Origin: Anniella stebbinsi
Taxonomy: Eukaryota; Chordata; Lepidosauria; Squamata; Anniellidae
Assembly (NCBI GenBank): GCA_029215795.1
Contig: JARDYH010000003.1
Coordinates: 174,356,382-174,420,381 of the forward strand
Reading direction: 5' to 3'
DNA: 64,000 bases
Part shown: one piece after another, positions 55,011 through 64,000 of the stretch
Layout: each line of letters starts with the position of its first letter
Position numbering within the stretch: the stretch's first letter is position 1
The notes under the pieces: model-generated
Told to the model about the DNA's origin: nothing
Databases searched by the model: none
What the model saw: the letters and a program-made list of their open reading frames with translations, nothing else
Program-made: the position numbers and the translations under genes

Positions 55011-58000
55011 ATTTATTTATTTATTTATTTATTACATTTGTATACCGCCCCACAGCCAAAGCTCTCTGGGCGGTTTACATAGGATTAAAAACAATTAAAA
55101 ACAATATACAAAAATTAAAACAGCAAAAACATACAACATACACATAATCTGTACATTTAAAACCACTTCAAAAAGCTACAAAAAACAAAACAAAACAAAC
55201 CCAGGCTCCTCAGATATTGCCAAATGCCTGAGAGAAGAGGAAAGTCTTGACCTGGCACCGAAAAGATAACAATGTTGGCGCCAGGCGGGCCTCGTCGGGG
55301 AGATCATTCCACAATTGGGGAGCCACCACAGAGAAGGCCCTCTCTCTTGTTGCCGACCTCCGAGCTTCCCTCGGAGGAGGCATTCGGAGGAGGGCCTTAG
55401 ATGTTGAACGTAGTGTTCGGGTAGGTTCATGTCGGGAAAGGCGTTCCATCAGGTATTGTGGTCCTAAGCCGTGTAAGGCTTTATAGGTTAAAACCAGCAC
55501 CTTGAACCGGGCTCGGAAACATATAGGCAGCCAATGCAAGCGGGCCACAGTAGGTCTTATATGTTCAAACCTACTGGTTCCAGTTATCAATCTGGCCGCT
55601 GCATTTTGCACAAGCTGCAGCTTCCGAACCCCCTTCAAAGGCAGCCCCACGTAGAGTGCATTGCAGTAATCTAACTTGGAGGTTACCAGAGCATGGACAA
55701 CTGAAACCAGGTTATCCCTGTCCAGATAGGGACGTAGCTGGGCCACCGACCAAAGTTGGTAGAAGGCACTCCGTGCCATTGAGGCCACCTGCGCCTCAAG
55801 TGACAGAGATGGTTCTAGGAGAACCCCCAAGCTACGAACCTGCTCCTTCAAGGGGAGTGCAACCCCATCCAGAACAGGTTGAACACCCTCCATCCGGTCA
55901 GCGGAACCACCCACTAACAGCGTCTCAGTCTTGTCTGGATTGAGTTTCAGTTTATTAGCCCTCATCCAGTCCATTGTCGCAGCCAGGCACTGGTTCAGCA
56001 CATCCACAGCTTCACCTGATGAAGATGAAAAGGAGAAATAGAGCTGCGTGTCATCAGCGTACTGATGACAACGCACTCCAAAACTCCGGATGACTGCACT
56101 CAACGGTTTCATGTAGATATTGAACAGCATGGGGGACAAAACTGACCCCTGCGGAACCCCATACTGGAGAATCCACGGGGCTGAGCAATGTTCCCCAAGC
56201 ACCACCTTCTGGAGCCGACCCCCCAAGTAGGAGCGGAACCACTGCAATGCAGTGCCTCCCACTCCCAACTCAGCCAGTCGTCCCAGAAGGATACCATGGT
56301 CGATGGTATCGAAAGCCGCTGAGAGATCAAGGAGAATCAACAGAGTCACACTCCCCCTGTCTTTCTCCCGACATAGGTCATCATACAGGGCGACCAAGGC
56401 TGTTTCCGTACCAAAACCAGGCCTGAAACCTGACTGAAATGGATCCAGATAATCAGTCTCATCCAAGAGTGCCTGGAGCTGGCTCGCAACCATCCGCTCC
56501 AGGACCTTGCCCAGGAATGGAACATTTGCTACTGGCTGTAGTTATTAAGATTTTCAGGGTCCAGGGAAGATTTCTTTAGGAGTGGTCTCACTGCCGCCTC
56601 TTTCAGGAGGCCTGGGACCACTCCCTCTTGCAAAGAGGTATTAATCACTTCCCTGGCCCAGCCAGTTGTTCCATCCCTGCTAGCTTTTATTAGCCAAGAG
56701 GGGCAAGGATCCAATATGGAAGTGGTTGCACAAACCTGTCCAAGCACCTTGTCAACATCCTTGAGCTGCACCAACTGAAACTCATCCAAGAAAACAGGAC
56801 AAGCCTGTGCTCTGGATACCTCACTAGATTCACCTGCTATAACACTGGAGTCTAAGTCCTGACGGATGCCAGAGATTTTATTCTGGAAGTGCCCAGCAAA
56901 TGTATTACAGCGGGCCTCAGATGGTTCTACCATGTCCTTGGGGCCAGCATGTAGAAGCCCCTGGACAACTCTGAAAAGCTCCGCTGGGTGGCAGATTAAT
57001 GATTGAATAGTGGCAGCAAAGTATTGGTTTTTTGATGCCCTCACTGCCCCTGAATACAGCTTACCATAAGCACTTACCAGTGTTTGATTGCATCCATCAG
57101 GAGTTTGTCTCCATCTGCCCTCAAGCCATCTCCTGTTTTGTTTCATCACTCTCAGCTCTGGGGTATACCACGGAGCCGTTCGAGCTCTACACAGGAGAGG
57201 GCGCTCAGGAGCAATCGTGTCAACTGCCCGGGTCATTTCTGCATTCCACAGATCAACCAGGGTTTCGACAGGAGAGCCAGCCCTATCAGCCGGAAAACTC
57301 CCCAGAGCCCTCTGGAAACCATCTGGATCCATTAGCCTCCGGGGGCGGACCATCTTAATGGGTTCCCCACCCTTGCAGAGGGGGAAAGCTGCTGTAAGTC
57401 TAAACCTCAGCAGGTGGTGATCTGACCATGACAGAGGGATTGATGTAAAGTCCCCCACTTTCAGATTCCCATCTCCATGTCCAGTTGAAAAAACCAGGTC
57501 TAGAGTGTGCCCTGCTACATGCGTTGGGCTGATGGTATGTTGGGACAGTCCCATGGTTGTCATGGAGACCATGAAATCCTGAGTTGCCCCAGATAAAGTG
57601 CCCTAGGCATGAATGTTGACATCCCCCAGAACCAAAAGTCTGGGGGACCTCAACAGTACACCAGAGACCACCTCTGTCGGCTCAGCTAGGGAGTCTGTTG
57701 AGCAGCAGGGTGGGCGGTACACCAACAGAATCCCTAATCTGTCTCGTTGGCCCAACACAAGGTGCAAACACTCCAGACCAGTAGTCACATGGACAGGGAG
57801 CCTGCAGAGGGGGATGGAATTCCTATAGACCACAGCAACCCCCCCTCCCCGGCCCTCAAGTCTACCCTGATGCTGAACCAAGTACCCCGGTGGGCATAAC
57901 TGGGAGAGACTAACTTCTCCCTGCTCTCCCACCCAGGTCTCGGTTATACATGCCAGATCGGCTGCCTCATCCACAATTAAGTCATGGATGAGGGAGATCT

Positions 58001-58250
58001 TATTATGCACTGATCTGGCATTTAAAAGCAGCACCCGGAGGCCTGAGGGCTGGCTGATAAGGCAACCAACAAGCCTGTGGGTGTGAGGGGGATTGGAACA
58101 AGGCACAGCCATTAACTGTTTGGGCCTTGTTCCCCTAACCTGGCAAGTCCTCCTCACAATGCCATATCTCCCTCTACCCGTCACTACCCTGATTGTGCTC
58201 CCCTCAGATCCCCCCACCTGGCCCTGTATCCTCCCTCCCAGGCACATCAT
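55011..58250 (-). mobile_element. Young L2-type LINE, 5'-truncated, with 7-bp target duplication
   Basis: The element is on the minus strand. It ends in a (TTAT)n tail (55011-55035) and is flanked by CATTCTT (55004-55010 and 58251-58257). Its 3' untranslated region (55036-55209) is nearly identical to 41503-41700. It is about 3.24 kb with no ORF1. The opposing older L2 reads directly into its 3' end. Confidence 0.88.
55210..58250 (-). pseudogene. Nearly intact L2 ORF2 (endonuclease and reverse transcriptase)
   Basis: Minus-strand domain order: APE-type endonuclease (LLNARSVHNKISLIHDLI, ACITETWVGEQG, GGGVAVVYR, LVLGDVNIH), linker, reverse transcriptase (FQSGFRPGFGTETALVALYD, LLDLSAAFDTIDH, YGVPQGSVLSPMLFNIY, and QYADDTQLYFSF with an intact YADD box near 56060), thumb, and C-terminus with APQLWNDLPDEARLAPTLLS and the FLFSQAFGNI end (stop about 55210). 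About 990 codons remain, close to a full L2 ORF2. Only two disabling changes are seen: nonsense TAG at 57603-57605 just after the endonuclease motif GDVNIHA, and a 1-bp deletion near 56535 that causes a stop at 56529. Known role: nick the target and copy L2 RNA. The start codon at 58253 lies in the target duplication, so the natural N-terminus is lost. Confidence 0.88.
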
Positions 58251-58257
58251 CATTCTT

Positions 58258-58700
58258 GGAAATGATGATGATTTGTTACATTTATGTGTTGCTTCCCACC
58301 ACAGAAAAAGCAGTATTGAAGCAACTTACACACAGATTTCCATGATTAAGATAACCAGGGGTGGAGGGAGATCAATATAAACAATAATCTGCACAATAAT
58401 ACAAATAAATACCATAAAAACATGACTCAGTAAGAAAATTGTTCATCCCAAATACAGAAAAACTACCCCTGCTCACCGCCTAGAATGAAGATCACGAAAG
58501 CAACAACCTCCCAGGCCACTATGATATTCAGGGGAAGCCCTATTGTCCATGTCATGGCCTACAGATTTCCACTCAGTGGAAATACGGAAACGAGCCTGTT
58601 CTGCAATGACATCCACCCTATAGAATGAGCTCCCTTCTGCAATATGCCATGTTTTATTATTTATCTATTTATTACATTTCTATACCATCCAATACCTGAA
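58258..58700 (-). repeat. LINE 3'-end fragments beyond the L2 insertion
   Basis: The stretch atgatgatgatttgttacat, then ttatgtgttgcttcccacc and A-rich blocks (aaataccataaaaacatgac), has minus-strand L2-like 3'-end form. A second tail-like start, ttatctatttattacatttc, is at 58655. I could not find the rest of the older plus-strand L2 (54120-55003) here. Confidence 0.4.
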
Positions 58701-58799
58701 GAGTTAGGTGTTAATTGAAAATGTATCTATTTTTTCACTTTGGTTTTCCTCCAGTCAAGAGTTGTTTTGAACAATCTCTAATATTGTACTTTTCTGTAT

Positions 58800-58895
58800 T
58801 GATTCCATTGCTCTATGGTTTTATGCTGTTGTAAACTGCGTCAGGATTTGTACAAATGAGAAGTGGTATACAGATGATGAGGATGATGATACAAA
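58800..58895 (+). repeat. LINE 3' tail fragment with (GAT)n
   Basis: The stretch gttgtaaactgcgtcaggat, then gaagtggtatacagatgatg and (AGATGATG)n, has plus-strand LINE 3'-end form. Confidence 0.45.
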
Positions 58896-59831
58896 TTTCT
58901 TCTCCCCATTCCTCTTCCTTGCAAAATGCTAGTTCCCTTCCCAGAGAAAGCATACAAAGATGTTGTATGCAATGTCATGGAATTTATTGCCATTGTTCCA
59001 GGACAACTCTCAGTTTCTTTGTAGGTTTCCTATTTACATGGCTATGACAGTTTAGGTAGAAGAAGATGCCAGTCTCATTGTGGCTACCTCATTACGTGTT
59101 GTGTGCATACAAGATTGGGTAACATCATAGGATCGTTTGACCATCACTACATGCTAATTGGCACCTTCTGTGCCCATGTAATTTGGTGGGATCATCAGCA
59201 AAAGCCGTCCTGATTGGTGGGTGGTGGCAAAGTTTTCAGGGACATAGTGGGTGTGTCTGGTGGTGTTTCTAGGTTAGCTGTTATTATTTCTGCAGCTATT
59301 ATAGTGCTGTTCACTCTGAGCTTTGGATCACAACTATATTTTGCCAACATGAGCCCTGGTGAAGCGACCATAGAACCCTGGAACCATAGGACTGCTCTGC
59401 CCACCAGTTTGCCACTCCCTGTTAACTCCTGCCATATTCAGGCAAGCCCCTTCCAGAGTTGTTATGCAGCCGATGCTGATCATTGTTTGTGTGTTTGTAC
59501 AGTGCCTAGCACAGCCATCTTCATTCAAAGATAGACTAGTAATCTTACATATTTATATAAACCGCTGCTATAATAATTACAGGGTGGTTTGAGTTTCACT
59601 TTAATTAATGTTTGCCAGTAACTTTGGAGCACTTGGATGTGGAATAGTGACATATGACCATGAAGCTTCCCAAAGTGTAAGCGGGGATATTATAAAGAAG
59701 AGGGAAATCATTAGGGTTCATGCAAACTTCTCCCAACTGCCTTGCCTTCTTCTAGAGTGTCGCTGTTCTTTTTGAGTGTTGTTTTTGAGGGAGTGCTCAC
59801 CCACTCACTAGTTCTTGTCAATACCATATGG
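58896..59831. other. Unassigned non-coding DNA
   Basis: No gene or transposon is recognised. Confidence 0.4.
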
Positions 59832-60136
59832 CAGGGGTCCCCAACTCAGCACTCACAGGCACCATAGCACCCACGGCGACCTCCAATGGCACCCACGAAA
59901 CTTCCCCCCCTTACCCACTTCAAAAAAAAATGTTTGAAGAAAAACCATGGAAAATGTTACTCTAGTCTTATCTGCCACCCAACACCACCCTTAGCTCAGT
60001 TTTGACTAGCCAGGTTCCCACAGCAGCCATTTTATGGCTAGCCACATCCTCCATGGGAGCTATTTTATAGTGGTGCCCACAGCAGTTTCTCAAATTCCTA
60101 AATGTGCCCAATGGTCCAAAGGGGTTGGGGACCCTG
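59832..60136. mobile_element. hAT-like element, CAGGGGTCCCCAAC ends
   Basis: The left end CAGGGGTCCCCAAC and right end GTTGGGGACCCTG are inverted with one mismatch. The 8-bp flanks ccatatgg and gcatactg agree at only 5 of 8, so the target duplication is doubtful. The terminus resembles common vertebrate hAT MITEs. Confidence 0.65.
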
Positions 60137-61904
60137 GCATACTGGCATCTGGGTGACATCTTCCTATGCCTAGAAATTAGCATGACATGAAGTTTACTTC
60201 TCAATTGAATCTGAGCAGAAGTTCAGTTTATTACACTGGGTGGGAGAGGAGGTTAGGAGAATGCACCAGAGCAGCAGCAGCAGCAACAGGCAGAAGCCTC
60301 TACTCCTCAATGCCTCCTTATTGCCAATTGCCATGCTAACTGGAGATGGGCCTTGCAGTGGGCCACATGTGGATGGCACCAGTTTGGGGAAGGCTTCCTT
60401 AAAGGATTCTGTTGGCCTTGCTGTCCTCTTCTATCTTGACCTACTTTTCATTCCAGAAAAAATGACCTATTGCAGCAAAACTTGAGCAATCTTTGCTTCA
60501 CCTTCATTGTTGCCAGGGCCACAGCAAGGAAAGAAAGGGTTAAACTCCCCCTTGCTGCCTCCTGTGAGCTTGATCATTATTGGCCACCTCAACTTCTGTT
60601 GCTATTTGCATTTTTTATTTTTATTTTTATTTTTGAAAAACAAATAAACATGCACCTTAAATGCAAATACACTTTTCATGTCACATCTAAATTAGCCCTT
60701 CTGCTGGGGAGACTTGAAAAGATTATCTCGATTTATGCTCATAGAGTCCGTGTTTAGGAACACCTACTATAGCAGTATACTGATTAACCTTTAATGAAGA
60801 AAGGGGTAGAGGGATGTAATAATATTCATGCCTACCAATTTTGAAATGTATTTCGCAAAAAGCCAATGAGTGAAGTTGAGTAGTCCAGAAATCTTAAGTT
60901 CATTGATTTTTGTGGACAGGTTACAAAGAAAAGCTGGCCCAAGTACTGGACAGCTATTTTTGCCTGGCCCACAGGTAAAATGGAAAATACAGTATTTCTA
61001 CCTCAAACATGGTAGCCTTTCAAGATAAGACATATAACCACAGTATAGGTATTATCCAAGACAAATATATGGTGGTGAATTCTTTATATCCCTAGCATTG
61101 TAATTAATAACCACCTGGTCACTAGTACACTATGCACTAGGGTTTAAATTTGATCTGGGTGTTGTTTTTTGCTAATTCACACCCAAAATAAATTTCATGT
61201 TGACCTGTTTCTGACCCAGAAAAAAGGAGGTTTTTTATTATTATATAATACTTTTGACCAATTTATATAATCTGCATTGAAATATATCAACACTCACCAA
61301 GACAGTTCATTAAGTGATCTAAAACAATGCCTTGGCTTATTCCAGTGTCCTTATTTCCAGCAAGATGGAAATCCTGTGATGAATATGAATATGAAAGTAT
61401 AAAGAAGTTTTCACACACTAGCTGAAATGTTGGTTTTGCTTTTTATTTGAGTAGGACAATAGCATGAAAGACTATCTGTGTCCTTGCACAATAGTTGTTT
61501 TCAGACTTCAGGTGATGTTTCATGGTCACAGAAGAAAAAAAGGCATTTTAAAAATAGGTTGTTGTCTTAATCTTACTATTTATTCAGCATTCCAATACCA
61601 ATACCATTACTCACTTAACAACAGGTCCTAGTCAAATACAATATCACAGAGTATAGCCCTATGCAAGGCTGTCATCACAAAAATATATTTTCCGGTATTC
61701 ACTGAGATTGCCAAAGTATAAAAGTAATTATGGCCTTTTAGGATGATTATCATCACTGTCAGCAAATGTTGTCTGTCAGACAATACTACTGGTATTAAGT
61801 ACATTATCTCTAAAAGATGCATTTCATTTGCGATTTTGCAGTAGGATTAAGCATTGCAATTGCCTAACTTTCTACAGACTATGGTTTAATTAGTGTGGCA
61901 GGAA
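60137..61904. other. Unassigned, repeat-poor DNA
   Basis: No gene, TIR or LINE motif is seen. A short (ATTTTT)n stretch is at 60611-60634. Composition is A+T rich at 60770-61830. Confidence 0.4.
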
Positions 61905-61985
61905 AAATAATAGGACTGGACTCCTGCATTTTAGTAGTTGTGTAAGAGAGGGAATTTCAGCTGGTGCTGCTTGAATGACACACTT
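61905..61985. repeat. Possible foldback MITE fragment
   Basis: The stretch gactcctgcattttagtagt, then gtgtaagagagggaatttcagc and tggtgctg, resembles the left arm of the copy at 52655 (ggttcctgtatcttgaacag and after). Only about 80 bp are present and diverged. Confidence 0.35.
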
Positions 61986-62050
61986 TGCCACCTCCCCCCC
62001 TCCCCACTGCCTATTTTTAATTGACTCGTGCAAAAAATTGTTCCATTATT

Positions 62051-62191
62051 GCAGCCTTCTCCAACCCACAAGATGTGTTCGACTACAGCTCCCAGCATCC
62101 CACAGACTGCCAATGGAAGAAAGTTGCCCTCTCATGCTGACTGGGGTTCGCTGGGAGTTATAGTCCAATGCACCAGGTTGGAGAAAGCTGC
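62051..62191. repeat. Inverted-repeat element, ACTCCCATCA family
   Basis: The ends gcagccttctccaaccca and aggttggagaaagctgc are inverted. Inner arms are cgactacagctcccagcatc and ctgggagttatagtcc. Confidence 0.7.
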
Positions 62192-62362
62192 ATTAATGTT
62201 TTTGATTTAATTCACAAAGACATTTGCCCTCCCCTGTGCTGCCCAGGCAGTGGTGCAGAAAGTACCATTACTCACTCAGCAGGTCACTAGTGCAGCCTCT
62301 CTTCTCCCCCCCAAAAAACCTGTTTTGGACTGCAGTTCCCATCATTCCCAGCCATCATCAGG

Positions 62363-62503
62363 GCCCTTCTCCAATCTGGTGCCCTCCAGATGCATTGGAC
62401 TTCAACTCCTGTTGAGTCCAGCCAGCATAGCCACTGACCATGCTGGCTAGGGATTATGGGTATTGAATTCCAACGCATCCAATGGGCTCCAGGTTGGGGA
62501 AGG
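62363..62503. repeat. Inverted-repeat element, ACTCCCATCA family
   Basis: The ends gcccttctccaatctggtgc and ctccaggttggggaagg, with inner blocks gatgcattggacttcaactc and gaattccaacgcatc, pair as a hairpin. A half copy, ttttggactgcagttcccat, lies just upstream (about 62322-62355). Confidence 0.7.
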
Positions 62504-63382
62504 ATACACTAGTTATTTGTTCTGAAAAAGAGAGAATCTGCAGGCAAGTTGCAAGACAGGAGAAAGACCAAGGCTGAGCCATAGAAAACAGAGGCAGACT
62601 AGACATTCATGTGCCTTCCAAAACCAGGAGCTAGCAAGCTTTAATTCCTCCTATTCAGCCTAGAAACACTAGATCATTTACCTGTCTATCACACTAATGC
62701 CTTTTATATACTTCTTATAAATCAACTCTAAAATGTTTCTATATATCCCAATTAGCATGTAAGGCAGAACATAAATTAATCCTAGCTGGAGGACAACATA
62801 GGAAAAGTCAACGCATGTTCAAATTATTACATTTTTCTGCACTCCTTTGAAACACATCATTGAGTGATCCTGCTTGTACCGTCCATGTAGCTAATGTCTG
62901 TCATAAACACCAAAGATATCTGTAACACTTCTGCCCGGGGAGCATGGCATTGGGTTTGACTCCTTCCCAGTTTTCAATGAAAGAGAAAGAGTTAACTGTT
63001 CAGCAAGCAAGTGAAGTAACAAGCATTAAGGGCTCAATTAGAAATGATGAGGAAGAACTGTGTTTTGTTTTAAAAGGTAATAAGTGCCTTAGGGTGCCAC
63101 AAGGAGGGAGGGTTTCACCCCTTCTCCCCAAATTGTTCTCCTGATTAAGATCACACACACCCAAGCTGCTATTTATCCTGCAGGCAGGGTTGGGTTCCTG
63201 TAATTTCTTTGCTCTGTGTGTGGCAAATAATTGCTGGGAGGAGAAACTAAATGGGAAACCCCTCTTCCCAAGTCCCCATCTGAATCAGATGCAGTTCCCT
63301 ACAGCTGCTATTCCCTTAAAACAAAACAACACTGGGAGATCCTGGTCACAGACGTCCTGTGTCCTTTAGTTCCCCTAAAGCA
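62504..63382. other. Unassigned DNA with one weak exon-like segment
   Basis: Bases 62971-63076 sit between a cttcccag acceptor-like and an aaaag/gtaata donor-like site and are open in one frame (MKEKELTVQQASEVTSIKGS within it). I recognise no protein family, and no repeat either. Confidence 0.3.
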
Positions 63383-63475
63383 GGTGTGGGGAAGATGAGG
63401 CTCTCCCAATGTTGTTGTGCTGCGTAGCCAATGGGGATGGATGATGGGAATTGAAGTCCAACAACAGCTGGAGGC
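63383..63475. repeat. Inverted-repeat element, ACTCCCATCA family, eroded
   Basis: It contains ggatgatgggaattgaagtc and caacaacagctggaggcc. The opposite arm is degraded (gctctcccaatgttgttgt). Confidence 0.5.
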
Positions 63476-63884
63476 CAATCAAGAGGGGATGCGATCAAGA
63501 GGGGAAGGGAATGATCATGCTAAAGTTCCACTGAAGTAAATTGCCCATTTTGAAAAAGGGCTTTTATTTTTGTTGGTTGTGGCTTAGACCCATATACCTT
63601 TGTCTAGATTCTATTTGCATCCATTTCGCCAGATCCAGCAAGAGTGTTGATTTGTGCATGACTGCTGGACACTATCGCATGGATCCATCAGCCATATCCA
63701 GCAGAGACCTGTCCCTTGTAGTGACCACTTGGAAGGCAGAGGCAGGCAGCAGCCAAAGGCTGTCTGATAAAACCTGTTGCTTCTCTTTCTCTCCTCATCC
63801 ATTTAGTAGAGGACATGGAGAAAGGGCTCGTCTAGTGCTGCTGATAAAGTGGCCAGCCGTACAGAGAATCATCCTGAGTTTTGG

Positions 63885-63975
63885 AGAATGGACAGAGGAC
63901 AGTGCTTTATTTCAAAGTGTTCTCTAGTGAAAGAATGTCCTATCCAAGTCCGGTTTAGAGTAAAGATGAGTGGAT
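63885..63975. repeat. Fragment of the 17022-type unclassified repeat
   Basis: The stretch aagtgttctctagtgaaaga, then tgtcctatccaagtccggtt and agagtaaagat, matches 17095-17150 (ggtgttctctatttgaaggg, ccaagtccagttt and agataaaga). Confidence 0.55.
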
Positions 63976-64000
63976 TCTCTTAAATCCATTCCATCTTTTT

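Noticed and set aside
58093..58380. Plus-strand 95-codon frame across the L2 5' junction
   Set aside because: It crosses the L2 target duplication and is antisense to the L2 N-terminus for most of its length.

Overview
The window looks like nuclear DNA of a vertebrate, most likely a squamate reptile (lizard). Four lines of evidence point this way. L2, CR1 and L1 type LINEs all occur in it. There is a tRNA-derived SINE with a recognisable B box, in two nearly full copies and one fragment. Many short non-autonomous DNA transposons have 8-bp target duplications. Simple repeats are abundant and typical of reptile intergenic DNA. I recognise no complete host protein-coding gene, no rRNA and no functional tRNA. 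All long open frames belong to transposons. The species call is an inference from repeat style, not a database result.

Layout. 0-8 kb: L2 tail, two GCGC-rich terminal-inverted-repeat (TIR) elements (2.1 and 3.9 kb), a 1.1-kb hAT-like element with a perfect 8-bp duplication (5187-6278) and two copies of a foldback family. 8-20 kb: mostly unrecognised DNA with CR1 fragments (9.5 kb, 11.7-12.5 kb), SINEs and short inverted repeats. 20-32 kb: a degraded L2 3' end split by a CpG-rich hAT-like element (20950-21570), then six more foldback copies, four of them in 2.2 kb. 33.8-37.1 kb: a 3.25-kb element with roughly 0.8-kb inverted arms around a broken gene of an uncharacterised transposon-associated protein family; this is the best candidate for something undescribed. 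40-44 kb: TIR, CR1 and L2 fragments. 44.5-47.5 kb: a 5'-truncated L1 with a perfect 14-bp target duplication. 51-54 kb: three hAT-like elements with perfect 8-bp duplications, one nested inside a foldback copy. 54-58.7 kb: a nearly intact L2 reverse-transcriptase gene inserted head-on into an older L2. 59-64 kb: mostly unrecognised DNA with short inverted-repeat elements.

The main theme is layered transposition. Target duplications give insertion order in several places: hAT in foldback, hAT in L2, L2 in L2, L1 in an unclassified repeat, and hAT in a short repeat. The foldback family (nine copies) has an unusual four-unit structure in which a roughly 35-bp unit recurs in alternating orientation, so each element is a palindrome made of palindromes. 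Two weak exon-like segments (near 30.0 and 63.0 kb) are the only hints of host coding sequence.
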